64,000 nucleotides of DNA, from assembly GCA_944381575.1 (NCBI GenBank), contig CALWLS010000005.1, positions 62,001 to 126,000 on the forward strand, written 5' to 3'. A program made the position numbers and the translations under genes. Positions 49,820 to 59,238 of this stretch are shown here, in pieces. Position 1 is the stretch's first letter. Every line of letters starts with the position of its first letter. This DNA comes from an uncultured Lachnospiraceae bacterium. GTDB lineage: Bacteria > Bacillota > Clostridia > Lachnospirales > Lachnospiraceae. The notes beneath the pieces were generated by a model. The model saw nothing but the letters and a program-made list of their open reading frames with translations, was not told the DNA's origin and searched no databases.

Positions 49820-50226
49820 TGCGCTCAAGAACAAGAGATAGGCAGGATATTTGGTTTTCAACAGTGACTGAGAAAAAGATCGGGATTGACACCATACAGG
49901 AATATGCAAAACCTGTTAAAAAGAGAATGTCGGTCAGCACGGGTACAGGATTGCCCGGGCAGGTATCAGCAGGACTTGTAGTTGACTATGACCGTGAGAT
50001 TTTGAATTATGACCATGATTTTCTACAGGTAGAGGGAAACGTGGTTTGGGTAGATGTGATTCCCGATATTGATGATGAGGGCAACCTTGTAATGTCTGAT
50101 GATGAAGTTACTCCAACAGTTCCTCCCGATTATCGAATAACTCAGATATTCCGAACCGCGAAGGGGCATGTTGATGTGTTTGGCATTAAGAAAATAGGAG
50201 GAAACAATGGTTATTCCAAAGATTAA
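49819..50226 (+). CDS. head closure/connector protein
   Basis: 135 residues. The opening RSRTRDRQDIWFSTVTEKKI is followed by beta-strands. Position between connector and gp10-like genes and size match the head completion (stopper) proteins. Confidence 0.6.
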   Translation: MRSRTRDRQDIWFSTVTEKKIGIDTIQEYAKPVKKRMSVSTGTGLPGQVSAGLVVDYDREILNYDHDFLQVEGNVVWVDVIPDIDDEGNLVMSDDEVTPTVPPDYRITQIFRTAKGHVDVFGIKKIGGNNGYSKD

Positions 50227-50353
50227 ATGGGAAGAACGGCCTGAACATCTAACTATACTTGACCCAATGTTTTATAAGAATGAATTAACGATATTCCCTA
50301 ACGCGGAAATAGGTGTAAATGCAGAAAAAACAGATAAAAATCAATCTTTTTGA
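50207..50353 (+). CDS. small hypothetical protein within the connector operon
   Basis: 48 residues (MVIPKIKWEERPEHLTILDP), with AGGAGG before its ATG. It overlaps both neighbours in another frame. Short linker proteins like this occur in the same place in related phages. Confidence 0.5.
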   Translation: MVIPKIKWEERPEHLTILDPMFYKNELTIFPNAEIGVNAEKTDKNQSF

Positions 50354-50840
50354 CGGCGTGTCGATCAATGATGCTATTAAGCAGATTCAGGAATATAACA
50401 GAAATCTCAAAAGAAAGACTCAGATATTAATAGATAAGCTTGCTGAAAAAGGCCTTGAAGTTGTTCAAACAACAATGGAGTCGGTGCCTGCCGAGGAAAA
50501 AGGCTCGTACAATACAGAAATCATTAATAACAGTAGAGGAGACATCATCGGTGCGGCAATAAGGCTGACTGGCGACAAAGTTCTCTTTATAGAGTTCTCC
50601 GCTGGTATAACCTACGGTACTCCGAAAGGCGGATATCCGTTGGATTCAGGCAAGCAATATGGTGTAGGAACTTATCCGGGACAAGTTCATGCCGAGGATC
50701 CGCGAGGCTGGTGGTACATAGACGAACAAGGCAATAAACACCATTCTTACGGTAATAGGGCATATATGCCGATGTATCATGCAGAATTGGAAATCCTATC
50801 GCAGGTAAGTAATATTGCTAAAGAGGTATTTGGACGGTGA
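50319..50840 (+). CDS. HK97 gp10-like head-tail joining protein
   Basis: 173 residues. A helical start with AIKQIQEYNRNLKRKTQILI, then VLFIEFSAGITYGTPKGGYP and a C-terminal helix (PMYHAELEILSQVSNIAKEV). Matches the gp10-like tail completion family in order and size. Confidence 0.7.
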   Translation: MQKKQIKINLFDGVSINDAIKQIQEYNRNLKRKTQILIDKLAEKGLEVVQTTMESVPAEEKGSYNTEIINNSRGDIIGAAIRLTGDKVLFIEFSAGITYGTPKGGYPLDSGKQYGVGTYPGQVHAEDPRGWWYIDEQGNKHHSYGNRAYMPMYHAELEILSQVSNIAKEVFGR

Positions 50841-50844
50841 TTAA

Positions 50845-51246
50845 ATGACTGTTTTGGAATTGATTAACAATATATTCACCAAGTGGGGAGATGCCATTAG
50901 CGAAACGGCTGTAAAGACTAACTACTCAATGGAGAATAGCACGGTAGTAGCTGAACTCCCAGCGGCAACGCTTTACTTCCAAGGCCTTCCGACAAGCGAC
51001 TCTGACCTTATGGGAACGGAAGCATCAGTAACTCCAACAATTCAGGTGGATATTTACACAAAGGGGCAGAAGGCATTGACGCAAGCTTATGAGATAGATG
51101 CCGTGAGCCATAGCATTTTAAACGGCGTATACGGCATGAGGAGGGCTTATGGGCCTGAGCTTATACAATCCACAGACCCGTCAATCAAACGCCTTACGAG
51201 CCGCTACACAAGGCTTTTTGGCTTAGCTGACAGTCTACCTGAGTGA
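50845..51246 (+). CDS. tail terminator-like protein
   Basis: 133 residues. VLELINNIFTKWGDAISETA, then PTIQVDIYTKGQKALTQAYE and MRRAYGPELIQSTDPSIKRL. The position just before the tail tube gene fits the tail terminator/completion family. Confidence 0.65.
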   Translation: MTVLELINNIFTKWGDAISETAVKTNYSMENSTVVAELPAATLYFQGLPTSDSDLMGTEASVTPTIQVDIYTKGQKALTQAYEIDAVSHSILNGVYGMRRAYGPELIQSTDPSIKRLTSRYTRLFGLADSLPE

Positions 51247-51289
51247 CGGAAACATCGGAGAAATCCGTTGATATATAAAAAAATTGTTT

Positions 51290-51313
51290 AGGGCGCATCG
51301 CGCTCTATTTTTT
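51290..51313 (+). terminator. rho-independent terminator
   Basis: AGGGCGC-ATC-GCGCTCT, followed by ATTTTTTAT. Confidence 0.8.
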
Positions 51314-51335
51314 ATGCAAAGAAAGGAGATAAAGC

Positions 51336-51626
51336 ATGGACTTAATGCAGTATATCAAGCCTGAATTAGTCATAGTAGCTATTGTCTGCTATGTGATCGG
51401 GATTGGGTTAAAAAAGACTCAGACCATTAAGGATAAGTACATCCCATTTATCCTTGGCACAAGCTCGATAGTTCTGTGTGCAATCTGGGTATTTGCAAAC
51501 TGTCCAGTTTCCACTGGTCAGGAGATTGCCTCGGCTGTATTCATGGCAATCACTCAAGGAATATTAATGGCTGGCTTAAGCACTTACGTCAATCAACTTA
51601 TTAAGCAGACAAAGAAAACAGAGTGA
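51336..51626 (+). CDS. phage holin-like protein
   Basis: 96 residues with three hydrophobic helices (VIVAIVCYVIGIGL, FILGTSSIVLCAIWVFA, SAVFMAITQGILMAGLSTY) and a basic end KQTKKTE, like the Phage_holin_5_2-type family. It would make the membrane pore for lysis. It lies between the tail terminator and tail tube genes rather than with an endolysin. Confidence 0.75.
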   Translation: MDLMQYIKPELVIVAIVCYVIGIGLKKTQTIKDKYIPFILGTSSIVLCAIWVFANCPVSTGQEIASAVFMAITQGILMAGLSTYVNQLIKQTKKTE

Positions 51627-51696
51627 TTGGAGGTGATCCTCGAATCTCCCGGACGCAGGGTTAAGTCGTCAACATTTTCCATTTTGGAAAAAGTTC

Positions 51697-51726
51697 AACC
51701 GTGTGCAAATACATACGGTTCTTTTT
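51697..51726 (+). terminator. rho-independent terminator
   Basis: AACCGTGTG (51697-51705) pairs with CATACGGTT (51712-51720), then CTTTTT. Directly upstream of leader element copy B. Confidence 0.8.
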
Positions 51727-51730
51727 GTAT

Positions 51731-51791
51731 TACCGGCTACCAGACAGGTAGTCGCTGACCTCAAAAAGTTAGAGGTAGAAAGGAGCTATTT
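51731..51791 (+). promoter_or_regulatory. structured leader RNA element, copy B (major tail)
   Basis: TACCGG; stem 1 CTACC/GGTAG (51737-51741, 51747-51751); TCGCTGACC; stem 2 ACCTC/GAGGT (51758-51762, 51772-51776); AGAAAGGAG; ATG 51792. Confidence 0.7.
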
Positions 51792-52280
51792 ATGGCAACA
51801 ACGGGTCTGCCGGGATTATCTACTCTCGGAATTATTTTTTCCTACGGCGTAGAGACAACGTCCGGAACAAAACCAACAACATTTACAATTCTTCACAGAT
51901 GTAACGATATTCCAGAAATTACGCTTGAAACAGAAACTATTGATGCATCAGCACTTGAAGATATGCAATCTCGTTATATTGCAGGACGTCAAGATACAGG
52001 TGGTGAATGGTCTCCGGTATTCAACCTTACGGATGAGGTAATTACTGAGTTGGAAGAGATGATGGAGGCCGCAGCAACAGGACTTGAGAGCGGTCTTAGA
52101 ACATGGTTCCAGGTTACCGTTCCAAATCTTACAAAGTCCTTCTTTGTAGTTGGTCAGCCGGGTTCAAAGATACCACTTCCTGCAATGGCACAGAACGAGC
52201 TTCTCACGGGTTCGATCAGTATTGCCATCGATGAATATGTGGGACTTGATACAAAAGTAGTGCCTACAGAAGGAGACTGA
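51792..52280 (+). CDS. major tail (tube) protein
   Basis: 162 residues. LGIIFSYGVETTSGTKPTTF, then IPEITLETETIDASALEDMQ and FVVGQPGSKIPLPAMAQNEL are beta-rich segments typical of the tail tube family. It polymerises as hexameric rings around the tape measure. Confidence 0.82.
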   Translation: MATTGLPGLSTLGIIFSYGVETTSGTKPTTFTILHRCNDIPEITLETETIDASALEDMQSRYIAGRQDTGGEWSPVFNLTDEVITELEEMMEAAATGLESGLRTWFQVTVPNLTKSFFVVGQPGSKIPLPAMAQNELLTGSISIAIDEYVGLDTKVVPTEGD

Positions 52281-52312
52281 TTTAAAAATTGAATAATCAA
52301 GGAGGATAACAT

Positions 52313-52843
52313 ATGTACAAGGTACTAACTATAGGCGGTAAGGATTATAGGCTTGAGTACACAATCGAGGCGGCGCTCTACAAGGATGGAGTTGACCGCC
52401 TCGTTGATTTTTTAGGCGGAACATTCGGAGCTGAGGGAGCTGATGCAATAGCAGAAAAGCTATCAGATGAGGAAGCTAAGAAAACAGTAAGAGTTGAGAT
52501 TGTAAAAAATCTTAAGTCGGAAGTTACTAATCTTCCAAATACAGCTCTTATTCTGTTTTATTCAGGTTTACTTGAGTATCACGGAGAGGAAGGCGATCAA
52601 AGCGTCATGTCCATATCCGATGCCAAGCATCTTGCAAAACAGTTATTTGCTGAACAACCTGATGATGGCATAAAGGATTTTGCAGATCTTTTAGCCACAT
52701 GTATTGATCAGATGGCGGCCGATGGTTTTTTCAAGACAACGGGACTGGAGACACTGATGCAGAATGCAGCGAAGTCGAGCGGGGTCGCAGTTCCAAACAG
52801 AGCAGCACGCAGGGCAAAGGCGAAAGCTTCCGCGAACAAGTAA
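52313..52843 (+). CDS. tail assembly chaperone (gpG-like)
   Basis: 176 residues. LTIGGKDYRLEYTIEAALYK at the start, a helical middle and a basic end AARRAKAKASANK. It sits between tube and tape-measure genes. The -1 frame stays open past its stop into the next ORF, as in gpG/gpGT pairs. Confidence 0.8.
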   Translation: MYKVLTIGGKDYRLEYTIEAALYKDGVDRLVDFLGGTFGAEGADAIAEKLSDEEAKKTVRVEIVKNLKSEVTNLPNTALILFYSGLLEYHGEEGDQSVMSISDAKHLAKQLFAEQPDDGIKDFADLLATCIDQMAADGFFKTTGLETLMQNAAKSSGVAVPNRAARRAKAKASANK

Positions 52844-52899
52844 ATTATCTTTTTGAAAATATTTATGAGTGCGGATTAACAGAAAAAGATGCCCTAAAG

Positions 52900-53223
52900 A
52901 TGACGCCGAAATCTATCAAACTTTACATAGAGGGATACTGGAAAAGGCGCAAGAATGAGTGGGAAAAAGCTGAATATCAGTCATGGCTCACAGGTCTTTA
53001 TAACATAAGTTCCATAGGGTGCAGTATCAGCCATAAGGTTAAATACCCTAAAAATCCAATGGAACAGCAAAAGGTTTATGTTGAGGATATTGAACTGACT
53101 GAAGAACAGAAAGAAGCAGCAAGGCAGGATTTTCTTGCAAGGCTTCAAAGAATGGAAAAACGTTTTAATAAGGCCAAAGAACGAAAGAATGGCTTTGAAA
53201 TCGTTAAAGATCAGGGTGGATGA
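52900..53223 (+). CDS. tail assembly chaperone extension (gpT-like), probable -1 frameshift product
   Basis: 107 residues if started at ATG 52900, but the same frame is open upstream to the end of gpG and reads REQVNYLFENIYECGLTEKD before this ATG. The ATG lacks a ribosome site. Both points suggest translation as a gpG-T fusion by a -1 shift near 52805-52830 (GGGCAAAGGCGAAAG). No perfect XXXYYYZ is present. Confidence 0.65.
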   Translation: MTPKSIKLYIEGYWKRRKNEWEKAEYQSWLTGLYNISSIGCSISHKVKYPKNPMEQQKVYVEDIELTEEQKEAARQDFLARLQRMEKRFNKAKERKNGFEIVKDQGG

Positions 53224-53245
53224 GTGTAACAGCTCATTTACTCAT

Positions 53246-53299
53246 TACCGGCTGTCAAATAGGTGGCAGTCGCTAACCTCGCATATTTAGGAGGTGAAT
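53246..53299 (+). promoter_or_regulatory. structured leader RNA element, copy C (tape measure)
   Basis: TACCGG; stem 1 CTGTC/GGCAG (53252-53256, 53265-53269); TCGCTAACC; stem 2 ACCTC/GAGGT (53276-53280, 53291-53295), whose right arm is the Shine-Dalgarno; ATG 53300. Confidence 0.7.
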
Positions 53300-56200
53300 A
53301 TGGCAGAAACAATAGATTCTCTCCAGTTAGAGATATCGGCGGATTCTGCCATAGCTGAAAAATCGTTAAATAGATTAGCTTCAGCTCTGATAAAAGTGCA
53401 GTCGTCCGTTAATGGCATAAGCACTGGACAATTTTCCAATTTAGCAAATGGTATCCGTAGATTATCAGATGCTATGGAAAGAATGAATGGTGCGGTCAAA
53501 ACGGCTGATTTCACTCGAATAGCGACAGGGCTTAACAAACTGACATCAGTCAATGTCCTTGGAGTGAGTGATGCATCAAGAGCGATTAGTACATTGACGG
53601 CTAATTTAAGCAGTCTTGGAACGATATCTTTTGATGCACAGGGCATAGCAAATATAGCTAATGCGATAGCTCAGCTTGGCAGAAAAACAGTTACTCAAGC
53701 AACTCAGAATATACCGGCTTTATCAACTGCATTGACTCAGTTAGTCAGTGGTATGAATGGAATAAAGGCGGTTTCATTTGATACTAAAGGTTTACTTGAG
53801 CTTACCACTGCAATAAGTCGCTTAGGTGGCAAATCAGCTACGGCAGCAGCAAGCGGAAATATAGAAAAGCTTGCAGCAGCGTTGAAAAACATGATGACAA
53901 CGCTATCCACAGCTCCGCAGGTCAGCCGAAACATTATTGACATGGCTCAGGCCTTAGGACAACTTGCCGCATCCGGCAACAGGGTAGGCTCAGCAACTTC
54001 AAGTTTGACTAATTCATTTAAGACTTTTGATATTTCGACAAAGAAATCATCGAAAAGTGCCGGTGGATTAGCAGCTGCGTTTGGTAAATTTTATGCGACA
54101 TATTGGCTGATACTTAGAAGTATCGGCGTATTTAAAAAAGCCATTGACATATCTTCAGACCTTACCGAGGTTCAGAACGTGGTAGACGTAACCTTCGGTG
54201 ATATGGCCGAAAAGATGAATGCGTTTGCCGATTCTGCATTGCAGAATTACGGTATGTCAGAACTTATGGCAAAGACAATAGCCAGCCGTTTTCAGGCTAT
54301 GGGTGTTGCGATGGGCTTTGCTCAGGGGCAGATGTCAGACATGTCCATTGAGCTTACAAAGCTTGCCGGAGATATGGCTTCTTTTTACAATGTGACGCAA
54401 CAGGAGATAGCCACTTCTTTACAGTCAATCTTCACTGGAGAGACTGAACCGTTAAGAAGATTTGGTCTTGATCTTTCATTTGCAACAATAGAAGCATGGG
54501 CTTTAGCAAACGGTCTTGATGCAGACATGCAAAGCATGACCCAGGCTGAAAAGACCATGCTGAGGTATCAATATGTGCTGGCAAATACCGGGGCAGCTCA
54601 AGGCGACTGGGCACGTACAAGCCAAAACTGGGCAAACCAGTTAAGACTTCTAACAGGAAATTTTGAGCAACTTGGCTCTATAGTCGGCGGTGTCCTTGTT
54701 AATGCCTTTAAGCCATTCATACAGGCTCTCAATAGCGTCATGGGCGCAGTTATCAACTTTGCACAGGTAGTATCTGACGCATTAGGAGCTATATTTGGAT
54801 GGGAATACCAAGTAGGTGGAGGTGCTGCACAGGAATATGAAGCTGCCGCAGGCGCAGCAAGTGACCTTGAAGATGCAACTGGCGGAGCAGCTAAAAAAGC
54901 AAAAGAATTAAATAGATACATAGCCGCATGGCATGAAGTCAATAATATGACCACAAGTGACAGTGGTTCAGGTGGTGGCTCAGGCGGAGGTGGCGGTGCC
55001 GGTGGAGCCGGTGGAGCTGCTGATGGTGGAGAATGGATTCAAAAAGAGAGTCTATGGGAAAAATACACGAGTAGTATAGATACGCTCTATGAACTCGGTG
55101 ATTACATAGGCGGAGTCCTGACCGATGCTATGAATGACATTGATTGGGACAGCGTTTATCAGGGAGCAAGGAATTTTGGAACAGGCCTTGCTTCTTTTTT
55201 AAATGGGCTTATTTCACCTGAATTATTTGGCGCTTTAGGTAGGACTATTGCCGGAGCGTTGAATACAGTCATATATGCACAACTATCCTTTGGACAGACA
55301 TTCGACTGGACTAATTTAGGCGAGTCGATAGCAGCAGGAATTAACAACTTTTTTGCTACATTTGATTTTGCAGCTTCTGCTGAAACATTCAATACGTTTG
55401 CTTTAGGCATATTGGATGCAATAATTGCCGCCATAGATAAGACCGACTGGGACATGATAGGAAGTCAGATCGGTACATATCTCGAAGGTATTGATTTTAT
55501 TGCCATAGGTAAAAAAGTCGGAAAAGCATTGTGGAAGGCTATTAATGCCGGATTCGACATATACAAGGGCATGTTCAGTGCCGCACCACTCGAAACGTCA
55601 CTATTAAGCATATTAACGGTTGTAAAAAATCTTAAACAGATAAAGAGCATAACAAAGCTTATAGGTGATTTAGGCACTAAAGCTAAAAGTGCTGCTAAAC
55701 TCGTTGAAACATTAGCGAAAGCGTTAACGGGAAATCAGTCGGCTGTACTTTTACTGTCACAAAACTATCCGAAATTATCATCCTCTTTGCAGACAACATT
55801 AACAGGGTTTAATAAACTGCAAAATGCATTTAAGCAAGGCAAGGGATTTAGTACCTTAAATGAGATGATAACTAATCTCAGGAATAACTTAACGGGATTC
55901 CAAAAGATAGGTATAACCTTGGGCAGTGCTTTTGCTGAGTTTAACATGGTGAATGATGCGGTAAGTAACTTAGCGACTGGCACAGGAAATGTAGCCGCTA
56001 ATCTTGCTGAATTAGCTGGAGGTGCTGCCATAGGTGCAGCTGGTATGTATGCTGCACTTGGCCCGGCTGGACTTGCAATGGCAGCTGTTACTGGAGTGAT
56101 CGCAGCTCTTAAGGGCATTGATGAAGCCATGAAAGAAAAAAGCGGTTATAACGATCTTGTTGAAAGATTAGATGCTTTATCAGACCAAGCAGATGAGGTG

Positions 56201-58300
56201 AACCGTAAGAGTGAATCTATAAAACAGAATCTTGAAGGTATGCGTGATTCTTTTGAAACAACAGGCGAAGCTCAGGCGGCTGTTGCGGAAAATCTTGCAG
56301 ATAAATATGACGCACTGCATAGCAAGGCCAATCCTACGGCTGGGGATATTGCATTAATGAAGCAATATAGCAAAGAGCTTGTTGATATGTATCCTGAATT
56401 AGAGCAGTTCTTTAATAATGAAACAGGACTTCTCGAAACTAATAGAGATACCATTCAAGAAGTTATTGATAAAAATAAAGAATTGGCGATTAGCAATGCG
56501 GCTCTATCAGGAATGGAAGATGCCTACAAAGAACAGATAGAAGCATCAAGAAATCTTGCCGATGCCAAATCAAATGAAGCAGCAGCGCAGGAAGAACTTA
56601 ATAATGCTCAAAGAGAATTACAAGAATATCTTGAAGAACATCCATTTAATGAAGCATTAGGTAAATACGAAGGCGACTTTTTCGGGCAAGGCTATATAGC
56701 TGCTAATGATAAAATTGAAGCGGCTACAAAGTCATGGAACGAAATGAAAGAAGCGACCAAACAAGCTCAAGATGCATACAATGATGCTGCCGATACTGTT
56801 AAATATTTTGGGGATGCATATGATGAATCCATAAAGGCCACTGTTGCGCCAAGTGAAGAGTTAATTGGGCAATTTGAATCCATAGGTTTGAGCTTTGAAA
56901 ATAGCGTGCTGAGTAAAATTGAATCTTCAGGAAGTGGCGATGCAATTACCACATTGTTTACGAACATGAAAAATGGTGTAACGGTAGGCCAAGAAGAATT
57001 GACCAGTGCTTTTGAACAATTAGGATACGAACTTCCTTCTGCTTTTGCAGCTGCCATTAGTGCCGAAGGTAATAGTGATATTCAAAGCCAATTAACACAG
57101 ATGTTTGTAAATCTTGCAGGTGAAGTACCGCAATCATCAGATACACTGAAACAGGCATTTGAGCAGCTTGGGTTAGATTTACCTGATTCGTTGCTGGATG
57201 GCTTAGAAAGCCAGAATGCTATTGTGCAGAGTAGTGTTATTACTCTGATAGGGCAGATAGAAAGCGGGGTATCTTTAAAACAACCTGAACTTGATGAATT
57301 ATTTACAGGTCTTGGTATTAATTTGCCAAATTCTCTGGTAGAAGCTTTATCAGATCAGAACAATGTAGTCCAACAAAATACCATTGAATTATTATCCCAA
57401 ATTGAATCCGGGGAGGGCGCTAAGGAAGATACATTACTTAATCTATTTAACTCCCTCGGCATAGAAGTTTCTGATGAACTTATAACTTCGATGCAGGATA
57501 AGAATGATGAAGTATTCAATCAGGCTATTGAATTATTGTTACAACTACCAAATGCAACAGATGAAGAACGAGATGGAATTATTAAAAAATTAAACGATCT
57601 CGGAATTGATGCTTCTGGTGGATACAATAGCGGTTTACAAAGCAACATTGAAAACATTAGCACAACCGCTCAAAATATGGTATCGGAAACAAAGAAGCCT
57701 GTCGAAGATGAATTTGATAGTACAACATCTGGAGCAATGTATGATGCTGGTGCAAATGCCAGTAAGGGATTTTGGCAAGGATTAAAAGACTGGTGGGACG
57801 ATTCATGGCTTGGCCGAAAACTTGCTGAATTGAATAATGCAATTACTGGTAAAAAAGGCCTTGACGAACACTCACCATCTCGTAAATGGTATGGGTTTGC
57901 AACTTTAGGTGTTGAAGGATTTAACAATGGTTTAACGGATGGCTTTAAGGAAACATTCCCACTCGTACAAACAGAACTTGGTAATTTATCAAGTGGTATT
58001 AAAAAATATCAAATGCCGGTAGTGGACATAATGCCTAACTTAGATCAGTATAAATTCAAGCCTACAAAAATAAATGCGGCTGAAATTACGGGTAAAGTGC
58101 AGGAAGCTTTGGAATATGCGATATCTGCCGGTGGCCTTATTGATTACAATAGGCTTGGACAGGCGGTTTATGAAGCACAATCACAAGTGGCAAAAGAAAA
58201 TCCTTTAAAGATAGGTGACAGAGATGTGTTTGATGCCAATACACGCGAAACAATAAAGTTTGGCAAGCGCACTGGAAAGATGCCATATCCAGTATATTAA
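53300..58300 (+). CDS. tape measure protein
   Basis: 1666 residues from ATG 53300 (AGGAGGTGAAT). Early heptad-like repeats (SLQLEISADSAIAEKSLNRL), a middle membrane-prone domain around FGKFYATYWLILRSIGVF and FQAMGVAMGFAQGQM, a Gly-rich linker (GSGGGSGGGGGAGGAGG) and hydrophobic segments near 910-945. The C-terminal third holds about five 43-46-residue repeats (56931-57640; pattern LF..LGI.LP.SL...L). At roughly 0.15 nm per residue this predicts a tail near 250 nm, so a long-tailed siphophage. Confidence 0.92.
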   Translation: MAETIDSLQLEISADSAIAEKSLNRLASALIKVQSSVNGISTGQFSNLANGIRRLSDAMERMNGAVKTADFTRIATGLNKLTSVNVLGVSDASRAISTLTANLSSLGTISFDAQGIANIANAIAQLGRKTVTQATQNIPALSTALTQLVSGMNGIKAVSFDTKGLLELTTAISRLGGKSATAAASGNIEKLAAALKNMMTTLSTAPQVSRNIIDMAQALGQLAASGNRVGSATSSLTNSFKTFDISTKKSSKSAGGLAAAFGKFYATYWLILRSIGVFKKAIDISSDLTEVQNVVDVTFGDMAEKMNAFADSALQNYGMSELMAKTIASRFQAMGVAMGFAQGQMSDMSIELTKLAGDMASFYNVTQQEIATSLQSIFTGETEPLRRFGLDLSFATIEAWALANGLDADMQSMTQAEKTMLRYQYVLANTGAAQGDWARTSQNWANQLRLLTGNFEQLGSIVGGVLVNAFKPFIQALNSVMGAVINFAQVVSDALGAIFGWEYQVGGGAAQEYEAAAGAASDLEDATGGAAKKAKELNRYIAAWHEVNNMTTSDSGSGGGSGGGGGAGGAGGAADGGEWIQKESLWEKYTSSIDTLYELGDYIGGVLTDAMNDIDWDSVYQGARNFGTGLASFLNGLISPELFGALGRTIAGALNTVIYAQLSFGQTFDWTNLGESIAAGINNFFATFDFAASAETFNTFALGILDAIIAAIDKTDWDMIGSQIGTYLEGIDFIAIGKKVGKALWKAINAGFDIYKGMFSAAPLETSLLSILTVVKNLKQIKSITKLIGDLGTKAKSAAKLVETLAKALTGNQSAVLLLSQNYPKLSSSLQTTLTGFNKLQNAFKQGKGFSTLNEMITNLRNNLTGFQKIGITLGSAFAEFNMVNDAVSNLATGTGNVAANLAELAGGAAIGAAGMYAALGPAGLAMAAVTGVIAALKGIDEAMKEKSGYNDLVERLDALSDQADEVNRKSESIKQNLEGMRDSFETTGEAQAAVAENLADKYDALHSKANPTAGDIALMKQYSKELVDMYPELEQFFNNETGLLETNRDTIQEVIDKNKELAISNAALSGMEDAYKEQIEASRNLADAKSNEAAAQEELNNAQRELQEYLEEHPFNEALGKYEGDFFGQGYIAANDKIEAATKSWNEMKEATKQAQDAYNDAADTVKYFGDAYDESIKATVAPSEELIGQFESIGLSFENSVLSKIESSGSGDAITTLFTNMKNGVTVGQEELTSAFEQLGYELPSAFAAAISAEGNSDIQSQLTQMFVNLAGEVPQSSDTLKQAFEQLGLDLPDSLLDGLESQNAIVQSSVITLIGQIESGVSLKQPELDELFTGLGINLPNSLVEALSDQNNVVQQNTIELLSQIESGEGAKEDTLLNLFNSLGIEVSDELITSMQDKNDEVFNQAIELLLQLPNATDEERDGIIKKLNDLGIDASGGYNSGLQSNIENISTTAQNMVSETKKPVEDEFDSTTSGAMYDAGANASKGFWQGLKDWWDDSWLGRKLAELNNAITGKKGLDEHSPSRKWYGFATLGVEGFNNGLTDGFKETFPLVQTELGNLSSGIKKYQMPVVDIMPNLDQYKFKPTKINAAEITGKVQEALEYAISAGGLIDYNRLGQAVYEAQSQVAKENPLKIGDRDVFDANTRETIKFGKRTGKMPYPVY

Positions 58301-58313
58301 TGCTATATAAGAG

Positions 58314-58341
58314 ATGGGCAGGCATTTGAGCTTGCCCATTT
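58314..58341 (+). terminator. terminator-like hairpin after the tape measure
   Basis: ATGGGCA (58314-58320) pairs with TGCCCAT (58333-58339); weak T stretch. Confidence 0.6.
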
Positions 58342-58344
58342 ATA

Positions 58345-58373
58345 TTGGTCAAATAATAAATTTAAAGTATAAT
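58345..58373 (+). promoter_or_regulatory. promoter of the accessory cassette
   Basis: TTGGTC (58345-58350), 17-bp spacer, TATAAT (58368-58373), just after a terminator and before the gene at 58404. Confidence 0.65.
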
Positions 58374-58403
58374 GATAATAATTACCTAAGATGAGGAGAA
58401 CAA

Positions 58404-59138
58404 ATGAATAACATAAAGCGGTTTGTTAGGAAGAATATAACTTTAGTAAATATTATCATTGTAATGCTTGGAATTTTGGCGATATTTATTAGTGTACATC
58501 TTCCAAATGTAAATACTCAGAATATATGCATGGGTATAGGGACATCATTTTTTGCATCAGGTATAGTAGTCCTAATAACAACTTTATTGACTGACAACAC
58601 AGAAGAAGAGGACAGATTATCAGACTGGGGCATAGAGGCAATTTATAGCACTCGCGGAGAGATGAATATATCATGCGATAAATACATGCGTAAATCAAAA
58701 AGAATAGATATTATCGCTTTTGGACTCAGGTCTTGGAGAGATAGTCAGGCAAAAACTATTGAAAAACTATTAAAAAACGGTTGCCAGGTCAGGATATTGA
58801 CAATGGATCCTGATTGTAATAATTTACAGCAACGCGAAAAGGATGAGCAGCAGGAGATAGGCAGCATAAAATATTCTATAGAGCAACTAATAAGTTGGGC
58901 TAAAGTGTTAAACTCAAGGAATTATGCAGGATCAATAGAAATAAAGTGCTATGATGCTCAACCATTAAATTTTATGTTTTTAATGGATAACAGACTTTTT
59001 ATAGGCCCATATGAGTATGGAAAAGGAAGCCAACAGACCATATCCTATGAATTTAACACATCGGGTAGGGCATATGGATATTATACAGACTATTTCCAAT
59101 CCCTGTGGAATGATACCAATTTCTCGAAAAGTGCATGA
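58404..59138 (+). CDS. membrane protein with PLD-like cytoplasmic domain
   Basis: 244 residues. Two N-terminal membrane helices (ITLVNIIIVMLGILAIFISV; SFFASGIVVLITTLL) are followed by RIDIIAFGLRSWRDSQAKTI, EKLLKNGCQVRILTMDPDC and later NFMFLMDNRLFIGPYEYG, a pattern like divergent phospholipase D-fold sensor/effector domains; the HKD motif itself is absent. GAGGAG ribosome site. A possible superinfection-exclusion or defence moron. Confidence 0.55.
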   Translation: MNNIKRFVRKNITLVNIIIVMLGILAIFISVHLPNVNTQNICMGIGTSFFASGIVVLITTLLTDNTEEEDRLSDWGIEAIYSTRGEMNISCDKYMRKSKRIDIIAFGLRSWRDSQAKTIEKLLKNGCQVRILTMDPDCNNLQQREKDEQQEIGSIKYSIEQLISWAKVLNSRNYAGSIEIKCYDAQPLNFMFLMDNRLFIGPYEYGKGSQQTISYEFNTSGRAYGYYTDYFQSLWNDTNFSKSA

Positions 59139-59238
59139 CCGTTAGTCCAAATAGTGTGGTTTATAGTGCTTTTAATCCGCCTTGAAGTGTTTTATAATGA
59201 AATACACAAAATAAACACACTTCGGAGGGAAATGTGAT

